Shown: positions 23,282 to 30,803 of the stretch, piece after piece
How the letters are laid out: each line of letters begins with the position of its first letter
How positions within the stretch are numbered: the stretch's first letter is position 1
Notes under the pieces: model-generated
The model's input: the letters and a program-made list of their open reading frames with translations, nothing else
Told to the model about the DNA's origin: nothing
The model's database searches: none
Origin: Caulobacter sp.
GTDB lineage: Bacteria > Pseudomonadota > Alphaproteobacteria > Caulobacterales > Caulobacteraceae
Reading direction: 5' to 3'
Assembly (NCBI GenBank): GCA_030645575.1
Contig: JAUSMJ010000031.1
Coordinates: 62,001 to 126,000, forward strand
Length of the DNA stretch: 64,000 nt
Position numbers and translations under genes: made by a program

Positions 23282-23964
23282 GCGACAGCCTCGAGAATCG
23301 CCGACCGCTGAAGACCCGCTCGAAGGCCTGGGCCGGGGCGCTGGCCTCGATGCTCGGCAAGGCGCGAATCAGCCCGGACATCATCTCGCTGTTCTCGATC
23401 GTCTTCGCGGTGCTGGGGGCGGGGCTGCTGCTGTTGTCCGGGCTGGAGGACCAGGCGGGACTGCGCGCGGCCTGCCTGATCGGCGCGGCGGTCTGCGTCC
23501 AGCTGCGGCTGCTGGCCAATATGCTCGACGGCATGGTGGCGGTGGAACATGGCCTGGGCTCCAGCGCCGGGCCGATCTGGAACGAGCTGCCCGACCGCAT
23601 CGCCGACGCCCTGTTCCTGGTCGGCGCGGGCTACGCGGCCTGGTCGATGGGCATGACCGCCGGCTCCTGGCTGGGCTGGACGGCGGCCCTGCTGGCGGTG
23701 CTGACGGCCTATGTGCGCGAGCTGGGTCGGGGGCTGGACTTCCCGGCCGATTTCGCCGGCCCGATGGCCAAGCCGCACCGCATGTTCGCGCTGACGGTCA
23801 CCTGCGTGATTTCGGCGCTGGAGCCGCTCTGGGGCGGTCACGGCCAGATGCTGATGCTCGGGCTGACGGTCATCGTGCTGGGCACGGTGTGGACGCTGGT
23901 CCGGCGCACGCGCACCCTGGCGTGGCGGCTGGAAGCGCAGCGGACTGAGGATGGGCGGAAATAG
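23278..23964 (+). CDS. CDP-alcohol phosphatidyltransferase family protein with variant active site
   Basis: 228 residues, about six helices. The fold matches CDP-alcohol phosphotransferases (residues ISPDIISLFSIVFAVLGAGL and NMLDGMVAVEHGLGSSAGP, then IWNELPDRIADALF). The canonical motif D-x2-D-G-x2-A-R-x8-G-x3-D-x3-D is altered: the first Asp is Asn, the Arg is Val and the third Asp is Asn. It may use a different alcohol or have altered metal binding. Co-translated with the 22898 membrane protein and near cdsA, which supplies CDP-diacylglycerol. Confidence 0.85.
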   Translation: MSDSLENRRPLKTRSKAWAGALASMLGKARISPDIISLFSIVFAVLGAGLLLLSGLEDQAGLRAACLIGAAVCVQLRLLANMLDGMVAVEHGLGSSAGPIWNELPDRIADALFLVGAGYAAWSMGMTAGSWLGWTAALLAVLTAYVRELGRGLDFPADFAGPMAKPHRMFALTVTCVISALEPLWGGHGQMLMLGLTVIVLGTVWTLVRRTRTLAWRLEAQRTEDGRK

Positions 23965-23965
23965 T

Positions 23966-24123
23966 TCCTTCTCCCCTTGCGGGAGAAGGTGTCGGGCGGA
24001 GCCCGACGGATGAGGGGTTTCTCCGGCTGACGGCAGGATGAGCAAGCAATCTGGTCGGAAAGGGTCATCGACCCCTCATCCGACCTGCTTCGCAGGCCAC
24101 CTTCTCCCGCAAGGGGAGAAGGA
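23966..24123. repeat. Family III long palindrome, copy 2
   Basis: Outer arms TCCTTCTCCCCTTGCGGGAG... and complement, with the same internal CGGATGAGGGGT core and mini-hairpins GTCGGGCGGAGCCCGAC and CCTGCTTCGCAGG. It fits exactly between two convergent stop codons (23964 and 24126), leaving one and two spare bases. Confidence 0.88.
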
Positions 24124-24125
24124 GT

Positions 24126-25280
24126 CTATTTTCGCTTCCCCGGCCCGGCGGCGCGAGGCCCCTTCGGTCCTCCGGTCGGACGCGGCCCACGCGGACCCGC
24201 CGGTTTCGGGGCTCCCGACGGCCTGGCGACGGATCGCGGCCTGGCCGGCCCCTCCGACCAGTGCTTCTTCGCCTTGCCCGCCGGCGCGGGCTTCTTCGGC
24301 GTGCGCAGGCCGCCTGGCTTTTTCGGCTTGGCCTTGGCCCAGCCCGGTTTCTTCGGCTGGCGCGCACCCTTCAGTTCGCCGGACTCCTGTCCGGGACGCA
24401 GTACATTGCGATGCGCCTTGGCCGCCGGGGCCGCGCCGCCGACGCCGTCCTCGACGCCGCTGCGGCGGCCGGCCGACAGGGCCGGCTTGAACTGCACGGC
24501 GTTTCCCGTGGGCATGTTGGCGGCCGGCACGAAATCGGCCAGCAGCTCGCGGATCACGCGCGGGCCGACCTCCTCGACCTCGCCCGCCGCCAGGGTTCCC
24601 AGCGAGAACGGGCCATAGCTCAGCCGCAGCAAGCGGTTGACCTTCAGCCCGATGGCCTCCAGCACGCGGCGCACCTCGCGGTTCTTGCCTTCGGTCAGGG
24701 TGACCGTGATCCAGACGTTGCGCGCGCCGTCGCGGTCGCCCGTGGCCTTGTCGAGGTGGGCGTCGATGGCGCCGTACGTCACACCCTCGACGGTGAGGCC
24801 ATCCTTCAGTCTGTCGAGCTTCTCCTGGGTCGTGTAGCCGAACGCGCGGGCGCGATAGCGGCGGACCCAGCCGCTCGACGGCAGCTCCAGCGCCCGCGAC
24901 AGGGCGCCGTCGTTGGTCAGCAGCAGCAGGCCTTCGGAATTGATGTCCAGCCGGCCGATCGAGATGACCCGCGGCAGGCCCTCGGGCAGGGTCTCGAACA
25001 CCGTCGGGCGGCCCGCCGGGTCGTTGTGGCTGGTCAGCAGCCCGACCGGCTTGTGATAGCGGAACAGCCGCGTGGCCTCGGCCCCGCCGACGACCTCGCC
25101 ATCGACCGTGACGATGTCGCCCGGCTCGACCTTGACGGCCGGCGTGGTCAGGGTCTGGCCGTTGATCGCCACCCGACCCTCGGCGATCAGCCGCTCGACC
25201 TCGCGGCGCGAGGCGACCCCGGCCCGGGCCAGCACCTTGGCGACACGATCGTTATGTTGAGAAGAATCCTGTGCAGGCAT
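24126..25280 (-). CDS. rRNA large-subunit pseudouridine synthase, RluB/RsuA family, with long basic tail
   Basis: 384 residues from ATG 25280. An N-terminal S4 RNA-binding domain (DRVAKVLARAGVASRREVER) is followed by the RsuA-family catalytic domain with GRLDINSEGLLLLTNDG (catalytic Asp) and KNREVRRVLEAIGLKV. From about residue 265 the protein is a Lys/Pro/Gly/Ala-rich basic tail of about 120 residues, probably disordered and RNA-binding. It isomerises a uridine in 23S rRNA; the exact position (2605-type) is inferred. Divergent from tadA. Confidence 0.92.
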   Translation of the reverse strand: MPAQDSSQHNDRVAKVLARAGVASRREVERLIAEGRVAINGQTLTTPAVKVEPGDIVTVDGEVVGGAEATRLFRYHKPVGLLTSHNDPAGRPTVFETLPEGLPRVISIGRLDINSEGLLLLTNDGALSRALELPSSGWVRRYRARAFGYTTQEKLDRLKDGLTVEGVTYGAIDAHLDKATGDRDGARNVWITVTLTEGKNREVRRVLEAIGLKVNRLLRLSYGPFSLGTLAAGEVEEVGPRVIRELLADFVPAANMPTGNAVQFKPALSAGRRSGVEDGVGGAAPAAKAHRNVLRPGQESGELKGARQPKKPGWAKAKPKKPGGLRTPKKPAPAGKAKKHWSEGPARPRSVARPSGAPKPAGPRGPRPTGGPKGPRAAGPGKRK

Positions 25281-25363
25281 GCGCGCCGCTCCGTTAAAAG
25301 GACCTGTGTCGCCTCCCGGCGATACCTGCGCCCTTCTAAGCACGGATTGACGGTTCCCGCCAC

Positions 25364-25843
25364 GTGAGCGCCCCCAGCGACATCGATGCGATGCGGATGG
25401 CCCTGGCCGAGGCCCGCGAGGCCGCCGCCCGCGGGGAGACGCCGGTCGGGGCGGTGATCCTCGATCCCGCCACCGGCGCGGTCATCGCGAAGGCAGGCAA
25501 TGGCCCCATCGGCGCCCATGATCCGACGGCCCACGCCGAGATCGCGGCCATGCGCATCGCGGCGGCGGCGCTGGGCAACTATCGCCTGACCGGCCTGACC
25601 CTGGTGGTCACGCTTGAGCCCTGCGCCATGTGCGCCGGGGCGATCAGCCACGCCCGCATCGGCCGGCTGGTGTTCGGCGCGGAGGACCCCAAGGGCGGGG
25701 CCGTGCTGCATGGTCCGAAGTTCTTCGACCAGCCGACCTGCCACTGGCGGCCGGAGGTTACCGGCGGCGTACTGGCGGACGAGAGCGCCGACCTGCTGCG
25801 CGGCTTTTTCCGGGCGCGCCGCGCGAAATCGCCGCCGCCCTAG
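25364..25843 (+). CDS. tadA: tRNA-specific adenosine deaminase (A34 to I34)
   Basis: 159 residues, GTG start at 25364. The zinc-binding and proton-shuttle motifs HAEIAAM and PCAMCAGAI are intact, and the substrate segment GAEDPKGGAVLHG is present. It deaminates the wobble adenosine of tRNA-Arg in the cytosol. The last four bases overlap the convergent GNAT gene. Guanine deaminase of the same fold is excluded by the PCAMCAGA context and C-terminus. Confidence 0.95.
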   Translation: MSAPSDIDAMRMALAEAREAAARGETPVGAVILDPATGAVIAKAGNGPIGAHDPTAHAEIAAMRIAAAALGNYRLTGLTLVVTLEPCAMCAGAISHARIGRLVFGAEDPKGGAVLHGPKFFDQPTCHWRPEVTGGVLADESADLLRGFFRARRAKSPPP

Positions 25844-26433
25844 CTGGCGAAGGTCAGGTCGAGGCGGAAGTCGAGCCGCGCCTTCACCGCCGGCCAGTCG
25901 AAGTCGCAGATCGACAGCACGGCCGTGTCGCGGACATGGCCGGTCCAGGTGATCTTGTGGTTGCGCAGCGTGCCCTCCTTGGTCGCGCCCAACTTGAGCA
26001 CGGCCGCCTCGCTGCGGGCGTTGCGCTCGTCGATCATGAACTCCACGCGGATGGCGCCGGCGTCGAAGGCCTGGGCCAGCATCAGCCGCTTGGACTCGGG
26101 ATTGACCGGCCCCGACCGCGCGTCCGGATGCAGGAAGGTGGCGCCGATCTCCACGCCCTTGTGAATGCGGCGGATGTTGAGAAAGCTGGAGGTGCCGACC
26201 ACCCGTTTGTCCGATAGCCGGCGGATGGCGTAGCCGATGCGCTCGCCACGTTCGGTCTCGCCCAGCAGCGCGCCCCACCAGTCGCTGAAGCCCTCGCCGC
26301 AGCCGTTGGTCGACATGATCTCCCAGGCCTCGGGGTCGCAGTCGATGGCCCCGCGCAGTTCCTCGCCCAGCGCGGCGGTGATCGGTTCAAGCCGCACATG
26401 GCGGCCCTTCAGCAGTTTGGCCTTGAGGTTCAT
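25840..26433 (-). CDS. GNAT family N-acetyltransferase (RimJ/RimL-like)
   Basis: 197 residues from ATG 26433 (LKAKLLKGRHVRLEPI), the common start of this group. The fold signature includes VVGTSSFLNIRRIHKGVEIG, then ATFLHPDARSGPVN and SEAAVLKLGATKEGTLRNH, the C-terminal pattern of acetyltransferase_3 (RimJ/L) proteins. The acetyl acceptor is unknown. An in-frame upstream extension would cross the AT-rich promoter of the divergent operon and is rejected. Confidence 0.88.
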   Translation of the reverse strand: MNLKAKLLKGRHVRLEPITAALGEELRGAIDCDPEAWEIMSTNGCGEGFSDWWGALLGETERGERIGYAIRRLSDKRVVGTSSFLNIRRIHKGVEIGATFLHPDARSGPVNPESKRLMLAQAFDAGAIRVEFMIDERNARSEAAVLKLGATKEGTLRNHKITWTGHVRDTAVLSICDFDWPAVKARLDFRLDLTFAS

Positions 26434-26475
26434 GCACCAAGCTTCGCAGCGCCGGTCGTCGTTGAAAACAGCCTG

Positions 26476-26510
26476 TTGCAAAATATCAAAAACTTTATAT
26501 ATAATATAAA
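26476..26510 (+). promoter_or_regulatory. Sigma-70-type promoter with palindrome over the -10 box
   Basis: TTGCAA (26476-26481), an 18-base spacer and TATAAT (26500-26505) give a near-consensus promoter, placing the start near 26512, about 30 bases before the 26543 gene. TTTATAT and ATATAAA (26494-26510) form a 7-bp inverted repeat around the -10 element. The Cro-like regulator at the end of the operon is a likely binder, giving autorepression; that is inference. The tract stands out in GC-rich surroundings. Confidence 0.65.
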
Positions 26511-26542
26511 AATAACGTCCTCTCACATAAAGGGTGCGCTCG

Positions 26543-27076
26543 ATGGGACTGTCCCGAGCCTTCGATTCGAAACTGGCCGGCCAGGCCAGGACCTTTGAAG
26601 TCATCGCCTGGGTGGCGACGGTCGTCCTCGCCGTCCAGCTGCTGGTCCTGCTCAGGCTGCTGACCCTGATCGGCCCGGCGGCCGACGCGCTGTCACACGG
26701 AGACTGGATGGGGCTGAGGCTCGCCGCCGAGGCCGTATTGCGGCGGCTGGTCGAGTTCCTGCCGCTCCTGATCTACCTGGGCGGGGTCGTCGCCGCCGCG
26801 CGAATCTTCCACCGGGTCGCCGAGGGCGAACTGTTCTCGAAAGCCAATTCCAACGGCCTGGCGGAGGTCGGCTCCTCCCTGCTCTGGGGCGCGGCGGCCA
26901 GCGCGGTCATCGTGCCGTGGATCCTGAGTTGGATCGACGGCGAATACGGCTTCTCCGGCATCCACCTGGAAACCGAGACCTGGGTGATCGCGGTGATCGG
27001 CGGGGCCATCCTGGTGCTCGGCCGGATGATGGCCCAGGCCGGCCGGCTGCAGTCCGAACTCGACCAGATCATCTGA
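26543..27076 (+). CDS. DUF2975-like four-helix membrane protein
   Basis: 177 residues, four hydrophobic helices (VIAWVATVVLAVQLLVLLRL; LVEFLPLLIYLGGVVAAARI; LWGAAASAVIVPWILSWI; WVIAVIGGAILVLGRMM). The phrase FHRVAEGELFSKANSNGL after helix two and the C-terminal AGRLQSELDQII match DUF2975-type proteins, which often sit before a YozG-like regulator. AGGG eight bases before ATG 26543 supports this start over the GTG at 26534. First gene of a three-gene operon; role unknown. Confidence 0.8.
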   Translation: MGLSRAFDSKLAGQARTFEVIAWVATVVLAVQLLVLLRLLTLIGPAADALSHGDWMGLRLAAEAVLRRLVEFLPLLIYLGGVVAAARIFHRVAEGELFSKANSNGLAEVGSSLLWGAAASAVIVPWILSWIDGEYGFSGIHLETETWVIAVIGGAILVLGRMMAQAGRLQSELDQII

Positions 27077-27083
27077 GGTCGCC

Positions 27084-27626
27084 ATGAGCCCTACCACCCA
27101 TCTCGTCCTTCGGCGTCAGAGCCTGCTGCTTGGCGGCCTGACCGGTTCGATCGCGTTGCTCGTCGGCGGCATGATCGCGCTGGTCTATTTCATCCTACCG
27201 GCGCTCCATGCCGGCAGGCCCGGTTATCCGCCGGTCAGCGACCTGCTTCCGGGTTCGATGATCGCGTTGACCTTCTGGTCGCCGGTCCTGTTCTACCTCG
27301 CCGCGCTGCTGGCCATGGCGCGGATGTTCGCCCAGGTGGCGGCCGCCCGCCCGGTCTGGCGGGCGACAGCGCGCGGCCTGGGGCTGACAGGCTGGGCGTT
27401 GATGCTTGGCAGCGTGATGACCGTTCTGGTCCAGCCCCGGCTGATGCAGCTGGATTGGGTGCGCGAGGTCATGGTCCAGCAAGGACGTCACGCCGCGGTC
27501 GGCGGGATCGCCCATTTCGACGTCCCGGCCATTGTCATTGGCGTCGTCGGCCTTGCCATGCTGTTGCTGGGGGGGCTGCTGCGCCGAGCCGAGGCGGTAG
27601 AGGCCGAACTCGAAGACTTCGTCTGA
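27084..27626 (+). CDS. Second four-helix membrane protein, DUF2975-like
   Basis: 180 residues with four helices (LTGSIALLVGGMIALVYFIL; FWSPVLFYLAALLAMARMFA; GLTGWALMLGSVMTVLV; IVIGVVGLAMLLLGGLLR). Same topology as the preceding protein and the same C-terminal ending (RRAEAVEAELEDFV), so probably a diverged paralogue. It begins seven bases after the previous stop and its own stop overlaps the regulator start (TGATG). The pair may form a heteromeric membrane sensor for the regulator; that is inference. Confidence 0.75.
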   Translation: MSPTTHLVLRRQSLLLGGLTGSIALLVGGMIALVYFILPALHAGRPGYPPVSDLLPGSMIALTFWSPVLFYLAALLAMARMFAQVAAARPVWRATARGLGLTGWALMLGSVMTVLVQPRLMQLDWVREVMVQQGRHAAVGGIAHFDVPAIVIGVVGLAMLLLGGLLRRAEAVEAELEDFV

Positions 27627-27862
27627 TGCCCGTCATCGTCACCCTCGACATCATGCTGGCCCGCCGCAAGATGAAGGCCCGCGACCTGGCCCAGCGGATC
27701 GGCCTGTCGGAGACCCAGCTCAGCCTGCTGCGCACGGGCAAGGTGCGGGGGATGCGGTTCGACACTCTGTCGAAGCTTTGCGCGGTGCTGGAGTGCGCGC
27801 CGGGCGAACTGCTGGACTACCGCTATGACGAGGGGGATCTGGCGGCGATCGTCGAAGAGTAG
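27626..27862 (+). CDS. Cro/CI-type (YozG-like) small transcriptional regulator
   Basis: 78 residues, essentially one helix-turn-helix domain: MLARRKMKARDLAQRIGLSE, then LSLLRTGKVRGMRFDTLSKL and CAVLECAPGELLDYRYDEGD. This matches the YozG-like XRE group that follows DUF2975 genes in many bacteria. It is translationally coupled to the second membrane gene. The AT-rich palindrome at 26494-26510 is a candidate operator. A dimer without a ligand domain implies the signal comes from partner proteins or protein level. Confidence 0.9.
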   Translation: MPVIVTLDIMLARRKMKARDLAQRIGLSETQLSLLRTGKVRGMRFDTLSKLCAVLECAPGELLDYRYDEGDLAAIVEE

Positions 27863-27913
27863 CGATCCTCCTCGCAAAGCTGGGGGGGCCGCGCCGGCCT
27901 GGCGACCGACCGG

Positions 27914-29518
27914 TCAGCGGCGATCCTCGACAATCATCCGCGCCGCCTTCTCGGCGATCATCATCGTCGGCGAGTTGGTGTTGCCCGAGGTGATGGCCGG
28001 CATCACCGAAGCGTCGGCCACCCGCAGGCCCGCGACACCGAACACCCGCAGACGTTCATCGACCACGGCCATCGGGTCGGCGGCCAGGCCCATCCTGGCC
28101 GTGCCGACGGGATGGAAGATCGTCGTGCCCAGGTCCCGCGCCGCCGCCAGCAGGCCGGCCTCGTCGTCGATGGCGAAGCCGGGCTTCATCTCTTGCGGGC
28201 CATAGCGCGCCAGCGGCGGCTGGCCGACGATCCGCCGCACCAGCCGCATCGACTCCACGGCGACCCGGCCATCCTCGTCGGTGGCCAGGTAGTTGGGCTG
28301 AATGGCCGGATTGTCGGCGGGATCGGGGCTGGTCGCATGGATCGACCCGCGGCTGGTCGGGCGCAGGTTGCAGACGCTGATGGTGATCGCCGGGAACGGA
28401 TGTAGCGGGTCGCCGAACCGGTCGAGCGACAGCGGCTGGACGTGGAACTGCAGGTTGGCCGTGGCCTGGTCGGGCGAAGACCGGGCGAACGCGCCCATCT
28501 GCGAGGGGGCCATCGACATCGGGCCCCGGCGCAGCAGCGCGTACTCCAGCGCCATCAGCGGCCGCCGCCACAGCGAGGCGTAGAGGGCGTTCATCGTCGG
28601 CACGCCGCTGACCCGATAGATCGGCCGGATCTGCAGATGGTCCTGCAGGTTCTCGCCGACGCCGGGCAGGTGGCGAACGGCCTCGACGCCGAGGCCCCGC
28701 AACCGCTCGCCATCGCCCACGCCGGAGCGCTCCAGCAGCGCCGGGGTGGCCACAGCGCCAGCGGACAGCACGACCTCCCCGCCGGTGCGGGCCTCGAACG
28801 TCTGGCCGCCGCGCGACCAGGCCACGCCCACGGCCCGGCCGCTTTCGATCAGCACCCGGTCGACCCGCGCGCCGGTTTCGAGCTTCAGGTTCGGCCGACC
28901 GAGAGCGGGCTTGAGAAACCCCCGCGCCGCGCTCCAGCGCACGCCGGCCTTCTGGTTGACCTGGAAATAGCCGCTGCCGGCGTTGTCGCCGCCGTTGAAG
29001 TCGGCCACGGGGGTCACGCCCTCCAGCGCCGCCGCCTGGGCGAACGCGTCCAGCACGGTCCAGCGCATGCGCGGGTGCTCGACCCGCCACTCGCCGCCGG
29101 AGCGGTGATGTTCCGTAGGCGGCGCGATGTGATCCTCCTGCGCCAGGAACAGCGGCAGCACGTCGTCCCAGCCCCAGCCGGCCAGGCCCAGCCGGCGCCA
29201 GCCGTCGTAGTCCGCCGACTGGCCGCGCATGTAGATCATCGCGTTGATCGCCGAGGACCCGCCGATCACCTTGCCGCGCGGATACTTCAGGCTGCGCCCG
29301 TTCAGGCCGGGCACGCCCTGCGTCTCGAACATCCAGTCGGCGCGCGGATTGCCGATCGAGAACAGGTAGCCGACCGGGATGTGGAACCAGATCCAGTCGT
29401 CCCTGCCGCCAGCCTCAAGCACCAGCACGCGGCTCTTCGGATCGGCCGACAGCCGGTTGGCCAGCACGCAGCCCGCCGATCCGGCGCCGACGATGATGTA
29501 GTCGAAAGTCTCGGCCAT
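27914..29518 (-). CDS. GMC family oxidoreductase (choline/alcohol dehydrogenase type)
   Basis: 534 residues. FAD-binding GAGSAGCVLANRL (residues 11-23), the GMC signature around GKVIGGSSAINAMIYMRG, and the C-terminal block ending SGNTNSPTMMIAEKAA are intact, with the catalytic-type His in IFHPVGTARMG. It oxidises an alcohol, probably linked to the respiratory chain. BetA and AlkJ belong to this subgroup, but the absence of betaine genes argues against choline as the substrate. Transcribed upstream of the acyl-CoA dehydrogenase at 29628 only in opposite order, so not co-operonic with it. Confidence 0.92.
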   Translation of the reverse strand: MAETFDYIIVGAGSAGCVLANRLSADPKSRVLVLEAGGRDDWIWFHIPVGYLFSIGNPRADWMFETQGVPGLNGRSLKYPRGKVIGGSSAINAMIYMRGQSADYDGWRRLGLAGWGWDDVLPLFLAQEDHIAPPTEHHRSGGEWRVEHPRMRWTVLDAFAQAAALEGVTPVADFNGGDNAGSGYFQVNQKAGVRWSAARGFLKPALGRPNLKLETGARVDRVLIESGRAVGVAWSRGGQTFEARTGGEVVLSAGAVATPALLERSGVGDGERLRGLGVEAVRHLPGVGENLQDHLQIRPIYRVSGVPTMNALYASLWRRPLMALEYALLRRGPMSMAPSQMGAFARSSPDQATANLQFHVQPLSLDRFGDPLHPFPAITISVCNLRPTSRGSIHATSPDPADNPAIQPNYLATDEDGRVAVESMRLVRRIVGQPPLARYGPQEMKPGFAIDDEAGLLAAARDLGTTIFHPVGTARMGLAADPMAVVDERLRVFGVAGLRVADASVMPAITSGNTNSPTMMIAEKAARMIVEDRR

Positions 29519-29545
29519 CAGGCTTTCTATCGGGGAGAGACGCCG

Positions 29546-29624
29546 GGAATTCGGTGACAGTTTACGAATTGCGGATGGGCGGCCGGCCCGGCGAGCGGCA
29601 ATTCGTAAACTGTCACCGAATTCC
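29546..29624. repeat. Perfect 27-bp inverted repeat (family V)
   Basis: Arms 29546-29572 and 29598-29624 are perfectly complementary, running from GGAATTCGGTGACAG through TTTACGAATTGC, around a 25-base GC-rich spacer. It lies between the stop of the 29628 gene and the start of the GMC gene, both on the minus strand, so it can act as terminator of one and separator from the other. Confidence 0.92.
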
Positions 29625-29627
29625 TGC

Positions 29628-30794
29628 CTACCGCTTCAGCCCCAACCGATCCCGCGCGATGACCCAGCGGTGCACTTCGCTCGGGCCGTCGTAGATCCGC
29701 ATGGTGCGCATCTGGCCGGCCATCATCTGCAGCGGCAGTTCCTTGGTCATGCCCATGGCCCCGAAGGCCTGCATGGCCTGGTCGATGACTTCCCAGCCCA
29801 GTTCCGTGCCGAACACCTTGAGCATGGAGATCTCGACCCGCACGTCGCGGCCCTGGTCGAGCTTCCAGGCGATGTCGTAGGCCATCAGCCGGGCGGCGTG
29901 GATTTTCGTCGAAGCGTCGGCCACCCACCACTGGATGGCCTGGCGGTCGGCCAGTTTCGCGCCGAAGGTTTCGCGCTGGCCGGCGTGCTCGATCATCATG
30001 TCCAGCGCCCGCTGGGCCAGGCTGTAGCCCCAGATGCCCATCTGCAGCCGGCGGGTCGACAGCCGCGTCTGCATCGGCGCGAACCCCTGCCCCTCCTTGC
30101 CCAGCAGCTTCGACGCCGGAACGCGGCAGTCCTCGTAGACCACCTCATAGGTCACCTGGCCGCCGATCATCGGGATGGCGCGCAGCACGTTGAAGCCGGG
30201 CGTGCCCTTATCGACCAGGAAGGCGGAGATGCCGCCGCGGGCGCCCTTGGCCGGGTCGGTGACGGCCATGGTGACGGTGAAGTCGGCTTCCCTGGCCTTG
30301 CTGATCCAGATCTTGCGGCCGTTGATCACCCAGTCGTCGCCGTCACGCACGGCCCTGGTGATCATCCCGGCGGGGTCGGCCCCGGCGCCGGGCTCGGAGA
30401 TGGCGATGGCGCTGATCGCCTCGCCAGCGACGTAGGGCGCCAGATACTGGATCCGCTGTTCCTCGTTCACCGTGGCCATCAGCATGCGCAGGTTGGGCGA
30501 GTCCGGCGGCAGGACATAGGGGGTGATGGTCTTGCCCATCTCCTCATAGACCCCGACCATGGCGACCATCGGCAGGTCGGCGCCGCCGACATCCTCGGGC
30601 GCGTCGAGACCCCAGAGACCGAGCTCCTTACTGACCTTGTCGATCGGCGCGCGCTCGGCGGCGGTCAGGGCGATCGATTCCCCGGCGGCGTCGCGGGCCA
30701 GCACGGCGGGCTCCAGCGGGATCAGCTGATCACGAACGAACTTCGCGACCAGGTCCTTGAGCATCTGGTGCTCTTCGGCGAGTTGGAAATCCAA
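29628..30794 (-). CDS. Acyl-CoA dehydrogenase, ACAD10/11-like
   Basis: 388 residues. N-terminal helical domain, middle beta domain with SEPGAGADPAGM and INGRKIWISKAREAD, C-terminal helical domain ending MRIYDGPSEVHRWVIARDRL. Where most enzymes have the catalytic Glu (YEG), this one has Asp (YDG), as in ACAD10/11-type proteins that use branched or hydroxylated acyl-CoAs. Begins nine bases after the TauD-like gene stop, so they form an operon. Electrons would go to EtfAB. Confidence 0.92.
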   Translation of the reverse strand: MDFQLAEEHQMLKDLVAKFVRDQLIPLEPAVLARDAAGESIALTAAERAPIDKVSKELGLWGLDAPEDVGGADLPMVAMVGVYEEMGKTITPYVLPPDSPNLRMLMATVNEEQRIQYLAPYVAGEAISAIAISEPGAGADPAGMITRAVRDGDDWVINGRKIWISKAREADFTVTMAVTDPAKGARGGISAFLVDKGTPGFNVLRAIPMIGGQVTYEVVYEDCRVPASKLLGKEGQGFAPMQTRLSTRRLQMGIWGYSLAQRALDMMIEHAGQRETFGAKLADRQAIQWWVADASTKIHAARLMAYDIAWKLDQGRDVRVEISMLKVFGTELGWEVIDQAMQAFGAMGMTKELPLQMMAGQMRTMRIYDGPSEVHRWVIARDRLGLKR

Positions 30795-30803
30795 GTCAGG
30801 TCC

